In this document: positions 10,066-20,342 of the stretch, piece by piece
Position numbering within the stretch: the stretch's first letter is position 1
How the letters are laid out: each line of letters begins with the position of its first letter
Assembly: GCA_033964015.1 (NCBI GenBank)
Contig: CM066913.1
Location: 25,632,790 to 25,696,789 of the forward strand
Reading direction: 5' to 3'
Origin: Scolanthus callimorphus
Taxonomy: Eukaryota; Cnidaria; Anthozoa; Actiniaria; Edwardsiidae
Length of the DNA: 64,000 nucleotides
The notes under the pieces: model-generated
The model's database searches: none
Told to the model about the DNA's origin: nothing
What the model saw: the letters and a program-made list of their open reading frames with translations, nothing else
Position numbers and translations under genes: made by a program

Positions 10066-12150
10066 TTTTTTTTTCTTTTCAGTGAATTTTATTGAACATT
10101 GGTTTTACAATACTTTTTTTTTCCTTTTTACATTTATAATTATAACCCTTAAACAATAACAACCTAAAGACTACACTAACTATCCCCGCACAACTACAAG
10201 AAACTAAAACTACACAGGTACAATATACAAGAAAAAAAAGCACCAACTAAAGAACTTGAACAACTGGGAGAAGAGGCCCCCATTTTTTATAATGAAAAGC
10301 TAGATTCTGGTTCTCGAAGGCAATTGATTTTTCTATTTCGAAAACTGCTTTCTACGCGGTTTGGTTTGGTTTAATTTACTTCGGAGGATGTGATATTTAG
10401 CCAAAATCAACAAATGGTTAATCAGCAAGGAGTTTTCAGTGGTTGCTAGAACCCCAAGGAGAATGTGTGATTCTTTTAGGCGATGTAGTTGAAGATTGAG
10501 GCTTGATAGCCAGGCTTGGAAAGCTTGCCAGAAAGATTGAACTTCGTTACAAGAAAAAAAAAGATGCTCCAAGGTTTCGACATCCGATTGGCAAAATGAA
10601 CAAAGAGGCGATGGTTCGACACCAATTTTGTGCAAGTAGTTGTTACCGGGATAATTCGATTAAGTATTTTATATTGAAATTCTCGTAATTTTGTATCAAG
10701 CATTACTTTAAAAGGGAGAATATAAATGTTCTTCCAGTCGAGAGGGGCAGACGGCGATGCGTATTTGAAGTCATATTTAGTCTGAGCAGTTGGGGGTGTA
10801 ACAGATTTTGATATAAAAAAGTTATATATAGTTCGAGAAGTTAGACTTCCAACTAAGTAGGTTTTATCATTGATCACAAGAAAGAAGTTATTATCATCAG
10901 ATTTAGGTGTTAGCATCCTGCAAGATTTTATGTATGATTTCCAACTAGAGGGGAAAGCGTGGTAGATTGCAAATAATTGAAAGACTTCGTTTCCTGAGAA
11001 ATACGATGAGGATATTGAGCTCATTCTCAGTTTTCCATTGTGATCTAAGAGGTCTCTTACTTTTACCACCCCCTTGTCGAAGATAGATTTTACAAAACAC
11101 GAGTGTTTATTCACAAGAATATTTTTGTTGTTCCAAATAATCTGATCTAATATTTGGTCGTCAGATGAGATAGTAAAGAAAGAGATCTCGGCCCAAGCTG
11201 TGAGACATTCGAAGTAGTAGGGCGAGGCTTCATTTCATTAAAGATACGGGTCGAAGTTGCACTGAAATAAACGTTTCCCACCAACTTCTTTTAAGTACAT
11301 TTGCAAAAAGGTTTTCCATACGGCTGGTGTATCGTCAAGGAATTTTTTAATAGTGATAACTCTTTGTGTTTTTAACATGTCGTCAATACTTGGCATCTTA
11401 AGGCCACCCGCATCCAAATCGTTAATTATGGCTGATCGCTTGATTTTATCTGGCTTGTTTCTCCACAGAAAGTTAAAAATGGACGTGTTTATCTTTTTGA
11501 TATAGTCTGTGTTCTTTGAAAGAGGGATTAAATTATAAAGGATCTTTCGTAATACAAAAGATTTGATAACCTGAATGCGTCCCAATAGTGTCAAACCTCT
11601 CCAGTTCCACATATTCATAATTTTTGCAATAGATTTAAGCACTTTGTCGAAATTCAGTTGTTTTAATAGGGCTCTCTCGTAGCTAAAGTGAACACCTAAA
11701 ATTTTCACCGATTTACTTATTTTCTTTACACCCAACTCTTCTGTTGTTGTCTTTATCGGCCCTAGACAAAAAACCTCTGTTTTATCACCATTTACTTTGA
11801 GCCCTGAGAAGGCTCTAAACATTGCCAGTTTATGCAGTAAGAATTGGTATGATAATCGTGTTAGATCGTCAGCAAAGATAACTGTTTTCGGGCAGACAGG
11901 CAGAGAGGGGGTCCCCTTGGCGCACCCCCCTGTTTACCGCAAAGTATGGTGTGGAAAATCCATTATTCATGACGCAGCTAGTTATGTTTTTGTAAAAGGT
12001 CCTCACTCAATCAAGAAATGTTGGTCCAAAATTCATTGTTTCAAGTGTTCTAAACATAAACTCAATATCAAGGGAATCAAACGCTTTTTCAAAATCGATC
12101 GTGATAAGCAAGCCTTCTATACTTTGTGATTCGCAGTAGAATAGCATATC
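10066..12150 (-). pseudogene. LINE B ORF2, 3' half (RT palm, thumb, C-terminal zinc region, 3' end)
   Basis: Read right to left, the piece opens with DMLFYCESQSIEGLLITIDF and EKAFDSLDIEF (RT motif A). A stop then falls near 12005, followed by GVRQGDPLSA, an internal deletion, and FADDL (motif C, about 11870). After that come FSGLKVNGDKTEVF, ILGVHFSY, GRIQVIKSFVL, FNFLWRNKPDKIKRSAI, and a CSFCQSD...H.FFSC zinc-knuckle-like block (about 10590). A minus-strand AATAAA (10088-10093) and an A-rich tail (10066-10079) mark the LINE 3' end. The motifs are L1/Tx1 type. The 5' half of the same LINE lies at 28643-30590, beyond the DIRS block. Confidence 0.88.
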
Positions 12151-12388
12151 AAATTATCTTTGTTTGTACCTAAGCACTTTTGTGTGTCTATAACTAACTG
12201 TAGTGTTGTGTTATGTTGCGATTGACTGGTGTATGTTTATAAAAAATGTATTGAATCCACAAGATGAAATTGTATATGCACAAAATAAATTTTATGCCTA
12301 TTTACTCGAGTGCAATAAACTGTATATGCAAAAAGAGGAACCTTCCTATTTTCTTGAGTGCCACAAATTTATCCAGTCAAACCAAATT
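12151..12388 (+). repeat. Split repeat A1, left half
   Basis: From AAATTATCTTTGTTTGTACC to CAAACCAAATT this matches A2 (27076-27313) almost base for base. It breaks off at ATT where transposon Y begins and resumes at 18713 with ATTCTGTATATTCAT. A2 shows the uninterrupted sequence, so it serves as the empty site for Y. Confidence 0.92.
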
Positions 12389-12488
12389 CACGGTAGGAAA
12401 ACGTGCATACGGGAAACGGCGTTTTTAATTTTCGTTTGAGCCCGTAGTATGCCAGCGGAAAATCGCAACAACAGCTACATTATCCAAG

Positions 12489-13088
12489 ATGGCGGCTGGT
12501 GCAGCCTTTGAAAAAGTGTTCGAGGCAATGGAGGATTTCGAGAGGGAAACCATATTTTCGCAGCGAAAGAGGGCTTCAGAAATAAAAACAGAAATCCTAG
12601 AATTGACAAGAGCAGTTCTAAAAAAGTACACACTTGGAAATGAAGAAAAAACGAAGTACTATTTGTCACAACCATCCAGGATGCTAACTCGTGAATTGAA
12701 GCATTGGAATGCCACCGTTTTGAGAAGGATGCGAAGACAGCCAAAGGGGAGGAACCCTTGGAAAATCACATTTTCAAGGAATGTACCATTTGAAGTTTTT
12801 GATGTCCTGAAGGTGAAATGTAAATTGCTGGATCCAGTGATAAAGGAGACTAAATGTGTTTGCAGAATACACTTCTCCTGTATTGAACACATACATAAAC
12901 TTATGCAACATGCGAAAGTCAAAGCTATCGAGTTGTTTCAAAAGCGACTGAAAAATAACGAATATGCTGCCATTAATGTTAAAGCAGAGAGGCAGTTCTC
13001 TATGTGCTACTCATTCAGAAAGGAACAGTTAACTGTCAGTTTATTTTATGGCATCTGGAATCAGTTTGGCATCCCCATGAATCTGTGA
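12489..13088 (+). CDS. Y-ORF1: 199-residue basic protein of unknown function
   Basis: It starts at an ATG in CAAGATGGCGG, a good Kozak context, and runs 199 codons without a break. That is striking inside a nest of pseudogenes. The protein is Lys/Arg-rich, with an N-terminal helical stretch (FEKVFEAMEDFERETIF), an RRMRRQPKGRNPW patch (about residues 78-90), two Cys around CVCRIHFSC (about 121-129) and a Tyr/Phe-rich end. I recognise no domain. It lies just inside the left TIR and points inward, opposite to the three-exon gene. A DNA-binding accessory protein would fit that position, but this is inference. Confidence 0.6.
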   Translation: MAAGAAFEKVFEAMEDFERETIFSQRKRASEIKTEILELTRAVLKKYTLGNEEKTKYYLSQPSRMLTRELKHWNATVLRRMRRQPKGRNPWKITFSRNVPFEVFDVLKVKCKLLDPVIKETKCVCRIHFSCIEHIHKLMQHAKVKAIELFQKRLKNNEYAAINVKAERQFSMCYSFRKEQLTVSLFYGIWNQFGIPMNL

Positions 13089-14461
13089 ACTGTGTTTTGA
13101 GGGACATCTCAACGGTTCCAGAAAATATCCATACCTCCAACATTAATGGGTTACAAATTTGAAAACCAAAGGGTTTAATTGTCTTGAGGTCAAAGACTTA
13201 TTTTCCACACTCATTTCAGATTCCAAAGGGGTGGGGGTGGACTTCTCAACACAATTTTGTTAGGGGGGTGTAGTTATTTTCTGGAATCTCAGAATGCACA
13301 TAAGGCCTTTTGGCACTGCATTATTTTCTGGAATCACACAAGGTAACGTTGAAAATGTGCTATAATGTACATAAGATAATTCGGCTATTAAAAGCGCTTG
13401 TTGGTCCACAGAGCACAGCGTTGTTTGTGATCGTTGGAGAAGAACATTCAATGCCAGGCAACATGTACCAAGTTGACCTATTTATTTAAATCTGGAAAGA
13501 AAATAAGATACAGAAATGGTATCTTAGTGACACAATCAGTGATAATCAAATTACCAATCATCCATATGTTGGGTTGTATTTAAAAATCTACTTACTCTAA
13601 CCTCACTCCCCAGGGATTGGTTACCCCAGCTCGTGAAGTACATTACTATTCCCCAGGGGTTGGTTACCCCAGCTCACAGTAAAGTACCATTACTACCTGC
13701 TACCTACTACTATCACTACCCTACCACTAATACCTAAGAATCAAACTTAAAGTTGTACTAGCTCTAATACCCAATTTAAAATACACCTTTTTCAGGAAGG
13801 TTGTACTGTCACAGCTATCTGTTGTAGCCAGCAGTGTATCATGGGAGAAACTAAGAAAAAAATGTTCACATTAACTCACTGCAAACAATTTTGCAGGCAA
13901 TGTATTCTAGAATCATTTGGCATCTAATCAACAGGTGAGAAGTTTGGCTATTTATCCTAATAACCAGTGCCAATTATTCTGTTTTAGTATACATATTTGC
14001 TCCCATGACATTGCAGGCTATAACAGACAGTTTTCTTTTTCTGAAATTTCAGAAAATACATTTGCACTTTTGCTGCCAAGACTGGTTACACAGAACTTAG
14101 TGGTGAACCATTTGATTTTTGAGGTGGGGGGGGGGGGGGTCTTGCACCGACCAGATCTTCCAATTCCACCCCCCCCCCACCCCCCCTCAAAGATCAATCA
14201 ATCAACTTCTTTGCATTCCCATATACATAAATGGTATTGCACCAAAATGGTATTCGCCCCTTAGATAACTCAAGACTTGATCAAGCACTTTTATTGAGAT
14301 TTGAAGTGGTAATTAAGGCACTGACTGGTCAGACCATCATACTTCATTTTGTTAATCATGTTTTGAACACTTCAAATCTCAATAACGTGTGCAAAAGATT
14401 ACAGAATCATCTATCATTATTTCTAGAGTTTTAGTATTAAATTTTGATGTCGAAGTGATGC
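13089..14461. other. Y spacer between its two genes, with small inverted repeats
   Basis: No coding exon was recognised. There is a small TIR pair (TTCCAGAAAATA at 13116-13127 and its reverse complement near 13276-13287, a motif that recurs at 58262). A tandem pair of CCAGGGRTTGGTTACCCCAG lies at about 13610-13675. G-rich and C-rich runs at 14122-14188 can pair. Another inverted pair is TTATTGAGATTTGAAGTG (14291-14308) with 14368-14385. A cryptic MITE or regulatory spacer is possible. Confidence 0.5.
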
Positions 14462-16758
14462 TCACTCAGCCGTGCTAAGTAATTGTGCAAGGCGTAAATC
14501 TAACTGCCCGGCTTGTACACTTCTTGAAATGGCCAGCCTCAATGGATCAACACAGTATTTACATGAAGTCTCAGTAGCACTCTTTGGAAAGCCACAATAG
14601 CAAAAGTCATCAGTACTAGTTCGGGCGGGGATAAAACTATGGCTGATATGTTTGTACAGGTTAGTGTGAGGATCAATCTGTCTAAGATAAAGAGCTGTCA
14701 CATACTCGTGTCTAAATACAAGGCTCCACCTGTTAGAAACTACAGAATGTTCTGCATATTTAGCAATTGTCTGGTGCTTTGATTCTCTCCCCTGCATTGT
14801 GTTGATTCCAAGACCAACATTAAACTTTTCTTTTATTTTGTTAGCATGGAAAGGTATGGCATAACCAATCGTCCAAATAGTAGGAGTGAGTGAATTACAA
14901 AACATAGAGCATGTATTAAATACAGACAAGCATTTTGCTTTTAGCTCAGTCACATAATCTTGTGTAATGGTTTGCCGACAGTAAAGCGACACAGCGTCTC
15001 GCAAACTGAGCCCAAAATGAGCTAAAGCATGGATCTTTAGCTGATACAAGGGACTGGAATTTGGCAAATCCACTGCTGCAAGTAAGTACATAAAATTGTG
15101 GCTAAACAGTTTACTTTCCTTTCCAATAAATCTATATTCAAAAGATTTATTTTTGCCAGATGCAAACCATTTCTTAATCTTTGTGTACAGCAAATTGCAC
15201 TTTACATCACTCTTCAAGGCCTTAAGATAGAGTATGAATGGGCAATCATCTGGAAGCTCCTTGATATTATGTATCTTCTGGGGAATCTGTGATACATCTA
15301 ACACAAGGTTCATCAGTTCATGGTTAAAAAATTGCCATGCATTATTAGTGTTGTGCAGTGGTTCAGCAAAAGCTTTATCAATCAGAGGAGGTTCAATTAT
15401 TGGACGCTTTATTTGCCTTGACTTTTCAGACCTAATCAAGTTTAGAACTTTGCCATGTTTTGTGGATTCTGCTAGTGTGGAATTATTGAGCTTGTTAGTA
15501 AGCTCATCAACATTTTGGGCTACCTTAAGCCTATGGTCATACCCCCATGGCTGCCAGGTATCAGTAGGACCAGTTCCCAATGAACCTCCTATTGTTTTCT
15601 TATCATCATTATTAACATTACCAAATGAAGAGAAATAATAAGCAGCATTATTGAGCTCTCCAGAAAAAGTAGCTAACCAATGCATATCTGAGGGCAGAAG
15701 TTCAAACTTAAACCTAACTGTCTCGTCCTTGATAGTGTAAGTTTTGGACTCGATGTTTCTGACTTTTATCATGAGGTCATTGCAAAACGCACCATACATT
15801 CATGATCTTCTTTACAGTTAGCCCCACAAATTAAGAAATTATCAATGGGGCAGGCAACCCTGGAGCCAACATTTACAAAACTGACAAGCCATGCAGTTGC
15901 TTCCCCATTTTTCCCAAATGGGGCACCATCTGTCCCAATTGCAACATAAAAGGTTCCTCTTTCTTGGCCAAACCAGTTCAGTAGAGGTTTGCTTTCACTG
16001 TAGAACTTTGTGTCTACATTCAAGTACATGTGTGCCATTTGTTGAAGTAGCTCTTCTAAGTTAACATATAGTCCATCTACATGTACTTCATCATCAGATA
16101 AGCCCTCACAGAAGTCTGAAATGTTATGGAGCTCATAAATATCTTGGGTCTTTATATACTTTATAAGTTTGTCATAGGGCAATATTTTGGGGATTGGTAC
16201 ACCATCCATGAACTTGATTGTTTTCTTTTTTGTTCGGCCCCCAACTTGGCTCTCAAAAGTAGAAGAGGACCTAATTTCACTGTACTTTACTTTACTGATA
16301 AGCCCCCCTCCATACAAAACCTTCAGACTTCTATTTATATTTGCTTCACTCTCCTCAAATACACGAACACAATCTTTGACAATGCCTGGTAGTAAGGGCT
16401 TAAGTAATTCTGGTGTATGTTTGATGTAATTTATCATTTCGTTAATTGTTGCAGTAGCAGTTAGTGTGGCCCATAAACCATCCAAACATGGCTTCATATT
16501 TTTGGCTGTTGCCCCATGTATTATTGAGGCAAATGTGATTGTTTCACTTGTTCTTTCTAATTGGCGCCTGGCCTTTAAATCTAGTTTACTTGCATTAGAT
16601 GTACATGCAAAAGATGGCTTAGCCTGCCTAGCTAATTTCTTCCTTATAGTTAGGTGTTTTACAACCCTACACTTCCTTTTCACTTTTCTCTCCTTTGACT
16701 TCTTGCCCCGTTTTTCCTGCTCACTATTCAACCTTTTAAGCTGGTCTGCTTGTCTTAT
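14462..16758 (-). pseudogene. Y-ORF2 main exon: candidate transposase (frameshifted)
   Basis: This large exon begins after TTACTTGCAG and ends at a TGA. The N-terminal part is Lys/Arg-rich (KLARQAKPSFAC) and follows a coiled coil encoded by the two upstream exons. The centre holds VAIGTDGAPFGKNGEATAWL and SFVNVGSRVACPIDNFLICG, a block I remember from multicopy uncharacterized cnidarian and lancelet proteins. The Asp in GTDGAPFG is a candidate catalytic residue. A single frameshift near 15785 (after CKEDHECMVRF) breaks the frame. The second part runs 440 codons to a zinc-like FCYCGFPKSATETSCKYC end. Its position within a TIR element with a target duplication makes transposase the simplest reading. 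No catalytic triad could be fixed by eye. Confidence 0.65.
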
Positions 16759-16842
16759 CTGCAAGTAAGTTTATAATGGTTTACTGAATATAAAATTTCA
16801 GAAAAAAACTTAATTAATTCCAGTTTTAATGTTAGTGCTTAC

Positions 16843-16884
16843 CGTTTGTTCTAGAAGGGTTTGTTTGTCCTCAATCAGTCTTTG
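16843..16884 (-). CDS. Y-ORF2 exon 2 (42 bp, coiled coil)
   Basis: Bounded on the minus strand by CTTATTTTAG and GTAAGCA. It reads QRLIEDKQTLLEQT in phase 0 and is closely similar to the end of the preceding exon (QLIEEKQSLLEQT). The pair is a duplicated coiled-coil heptad segment, probably from an exon duplication. Confidence 0.65.
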
Positions 16885-17464
16885 CTAAAATAAGAAAATA
16901 AGAACTCACTGAAAAAAAAGCACTATTGTCATGGCAAATTCCAGGGATGCCAATCAGCCTGGGAGGTTCCAAGTTTTCAAATTTTCAATTGAAATTTTTG
17001 TGAATTGTTGCGCATTTACCATAGGTTCCCAGGTTCCTGATTTGTGTAATCCGTATTGAGTGACATAAACTGACAAAATAATGGTATACTTTATTCGATT
17101 TTATCATTCCTACTTCCTACCAAAACAAGAGGATGGTCAGCTTTGCTTTCGGTTTATGCCCCTCATGTCACTCAATATTAGTTGCACTTGTCAGTTACTA
17201 GTACCCAGAGGGCCTATTGTATGCATTTACTGTATTCTGTCGGTTAATTCCTTTCTTGACATTTTCTGGGATGGGTCAGCACCAAAAAAAAATTCCTGTT
17301 GAGCCTCGAACAAGAAAATATTAACCTCAACTGACCCATCCCAATGGCCCATCCAAATACAAATTAATTGCTCTTCGGTTTGACTGCACTTCAGTTCAGT
17401 TAATTGATTATATCAGACAATGAAAAAATATATAATTTATTCAAATAAGGTAGTGTCAGCCTAC

Positions 17465-17629
17465 CGTTTGCTCTAGTAGGGACTGTTTTTCTTCAATCAG
17501 TTGTTTGTTCTTCTTTTCCAGAAATATGCACTGCTTGGCCAACGCGTTATATTTAGCACGATCCCTTTGCTGCTTGCCCACTTTGAACCTGGGATTGTAT
17601 TTTGCTTTTCCAATACCATGATCTCCACT
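17465..17629 (-). CDS. Y-ORF2 exon 1 visible (165 bp, basic plus coiled coil)
   Basis: Bounded by ACTTATTATAG and GTAGGCT on the minus strand. It reads SGDHGIGKAKYNPRFKVGKQ followed by QRDRAKYNALAKQ and a Glu/Lys/Leu coiled-coil end. It is phase 0 at both sides and joins the 42 bp exon. No start codon is inside, so an upstream exon should lie between here and the right TIR. I could not fix it. Confidence 0.6.
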
Positions 17630-17639
17630 CTATAATAAG

Positions 17640-18540
17640 TTAAGCTTAAGTAACTAAACTTAACTTAAGTAATAAATTTAGAAAGTGAGGAATGAACGGT
17701 TTTGTGATAAAAAAACATAAGTAGCAGTCCTTTCAGAATTCATTCAGCCCCGTAGGACGTACGACCGGACAAGTGAGGTACTGCTCGACTGCTACTTGCT
17801 AGACTGCCATTCATTTTGCACTTGCGTTATTTCTAATAACTCAAACAAAACGCGACCAAATTTCGTGAATCTAGCACCTCATTTACTCCAACAAATATAC
17901 AAGAAATTGTTCTTTTCAGAATACCGAAATAAAGAGTAAAACAAGAATAAAACGACTACTCATTCAGTTCATTCTCGCTTGCGTTCGATGATGTCTTTTT
18001 CAGCCCCCCGAAGTTCACAAGAATACCTCACCACGCGAACCCTTCTCTCACCGCCATTACGCTTGCAATGAAGCCGGGCTTTTGTCAACAAGACGATCGA
18101 TTATGGTTCGTTTAATATCCGAAAGATTATCGATTGACAATAAAATAGCTACGAATCAGAGTCGGTTTTGTAAAGCATTCGGAAGACTGTCGGTTAGCGA
18201 CGAAATGATGCGTCGTTGGTCGATTTAGGCACTAAACGAGACGTTATAACTCGAGCAGAAAAATACATTTTACCAAAATATCTTCATAGAATAGCCTTAA
18301 CAATGTACTTTGTTCTTTTTGGAATTTCATATCGCATTATATTTACAAAAATATGAGCCTATTTTCACCACGCGCCGTGACAGGGTGTAGTCCGCGCGCG
18401 AGTTATCTCTCATAAACGCACGCGGAAAAATACGTTTATTTAAGACATTTTCATAAATTAACTTTTTAAAACACAAATATTTTGTCATCTAAAAGGCTGA
18501 ATAATAATAACAAGAGGTTGTTTGCATTCACAGATATTTC
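17640..18540. other. Y right-hand non-coding region
   Basis: It should hold the promoter and first exon of Y-ORF2. A minus-strand ATGGCGGTGAGAGAAGG near 18057 is a possible start with a nearby GT, but the support is weak. Nothing else was recognised. Confidence 0.35.
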
Positions 18541-18712
18541 TATTCTCGGTAAATGCGCCTTCCAATTCAGAAACCGTTGGCACCATGGTAACCGTAAACA
18601 TTGGGACTGTCACGTTTCTGTTATTGCGGTTTTCCGCTGGCTTAGAAGGTAGTATCACAGGCTCAAGGGATTTTTAAAACGCTGTTTCCCGTATGCACGT
18701 TTTCCTATCGTG

Positions 18713-18869
18713 ATTCTGTATATTCATACAAAAAATTTCCCGTGTAAAACTAAACAAGGCCTAGAGTATAATAAATATACACAAAATGAAATTTCCGTAG
18801 AGGGGGTAAATGCCTCTTCTTGTATTATTTTGAACAGATCTTTAGTCTGGTATAGATCTATGGATAGTA
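18713..18869 (+). repeat. Split repeat A1, right half
   Basis: It continues A1 after transposon Y from ATTCTGTATATTCATACAAA to CTATGGATAGT, matching A2 at 27311-27466 with about three substitutions. Beyond it the DIRS internal region begins. Confidence 0.9.
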
Positions 18870-19076
18870 TTTTATTTTCACTGCATACCTATTACCGCAT
18901 CATGGTAAGTTAAGTTATGGGATGTGTCTGCTCCTACCCATGCCCTTGCAATATTCATTGCTGTATGCAAAACCTACAAAACAAATAGAAACGCTTAAAA
19001 GGAAAGATGATAAGCTCTTTTAATGGACTCCTCTTCCAACACTCAGAATTCCTCTTAACAAAGGTTTCTCCTTAGC

Positions 19077-20342
19077 TCAAGTCTCTATAGCAGGTTGTAA
19101 ATTATCCGGATGGGCGACTGGGGTCTTGTCTAAATCTATAGCATTAGGTAAGACGCTCTCCAAGACCGACAGAGTGGTAGCCGTATTAGATAACCTTGAG
19201 TAATGCTTAGCCATTTCCCACTCTTCCATCCGATATACTGTGCTCCCTCGTCTGGGTTGCATCCTAATAACCGTAACGTATTGGATAACCCTACCCTAAA
19301 ACTATGTGGAGTTTCACCATCATGAAGCTTTGCCCCAGTGAGGTGCTTACGGAGGCGGTTGTTTACTGTGGAACCTATAAAAGGCCCTGGACCGATATCC
19401 CTTCCGTGGGAAGTAGCTCTAAAGAGGAAACCTGTCAATAAACTAACTCCGAGAAGGTTGCAAACAGACATATAATAATCTATCCATTTAACAGGGCAAA
19501 CATCGGGCTTAGAAAAGGGTACTAAAGCGACTGAACGGGCCAGTCCCTTTTGCGAGCTCTTAGTAATTGTAAAGTTAAGCAAAAATCCCTCGCGATCTTT
19601 AAGCTTGAAAATCTGATTAGTTTGTAGACGTCCCAAATCTGAAGCTCTATCTCCAGTAAAAAAGTCAATTACGAAAAAAGTGGCATCTCTAACAACTATA
19701 TACTTATTAACTCTCGAAAATGATTGACTATTATGGATAACGTTTCTAAGGTAAGCTATAAGTTTCTGAAATTTTACAAAGAACAAAGGTACTGCTTGTG
19801 ATGGGGGTGACTGCGAGGCTTGCTTGTTCGCACCGGACAAACTTCAGATATTCTTTGACCCGTGGGTGCGCAACCGGATTAGAAGCGTCTAGGCGACCTA
19901 ACCCGTTGAATATCGCCCTAAGCTTTCCGAGTAAAGAGTCGACTGTCCCTGCCGCTAAACGATGAGGACAACTGCAACTCGATCTAGGACACAATAATGA
20001 ATGTACCACAGTTTTCCCAGTCTTATCTTTGTAAATGAGAAACTTGATAATATCATCAGCTGTGCAAGACGATATAGTCTTGGGCGGAGAGGAGGATGAG
20101 AGGAAAGAATTAAATTGTTTCTCCAAGGCTGATTTCTGTCGTTGGTATGGCTTTGCCGCGAAGGACGACCTGAATTCTTGGAATCGAACAAGTATTGCCT
20201 CCTCGTCTATATCTTTCTGCGCGGCCAAAGAAGGCTGTGAGAAAGAGGCCGTTCCACATGCTTGGCAGAAATTAGCATCCGCGTCGTTGGGATACAGGCA
20301 GGCAGTACAGCGACGCGCAGGCTTCCATGGCCTTGAAATCTA
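19077..20342 (-). pseudogene. DIRS tyrosine recombinase (YR), frameshifted
   Basis: The minus-strand frame opens after a pyrimidine-rich TTTTCATAG with a zinc ribbon (RRCTACLYPN...NFCQACG, about 20300-20240). Next comes an N-terminal SAM-like region (about 20228-19850), and then the catalytic domain with FFTGDRASDLGRL and the box II motif GETPHSFRVGLSNTLRLLGC (H-x-x-R) followed by QYIGWKSG. Frameshifts near 19800 and 19215 break it. The second separates the WKSG block from MAKHYSRLS, which carries the expected nucleophilic Tyr. In this order of retrotransposons the YR integrates circular DNA copies. A short intron just upstream of the zinc ribbon is possible because the RT frame ends there and a good 3' splice site follows. 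Confidence 0.85.

Larger units (their letters stand above)
12389..18712. mobile_element. Transposon Y: 6.3 kb DNA transposon with TIRs, inserted in DIRS repeat A1
   Basis: The ends CACGGTAGGAAAACGTGCAT and the reverse complement of ATGCACGTTTTCCTATCGTG are inverted repeats. Similarity continues, with gaps, about 80-100 bp inward (shared CCAGCGGAAAA.CGCAA). ATT stands at 12386-12388 and 18713-18715. DIRS repeat A2 has a single ATT, giving a 3 bp target duplication (4 bp ATTC if the shared C is counted). It encodes a plus-strand 199-residue protein near the left end and a minus-strand three-exon gene of about 830 residues. The superfamily is not recognised; Academ (3-4 bp) and Zator (3 bp) are candidates on duplication length only. 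Confidence 0.9.

Noticed and set aside
13116..13287. Complete MITE inside transposon Y
   Set aside because: The inverted TTCCAGAAAATA ends are short, a third copy lies nearby and no target duplication was seen. Kept only as a note in the spacer entry.
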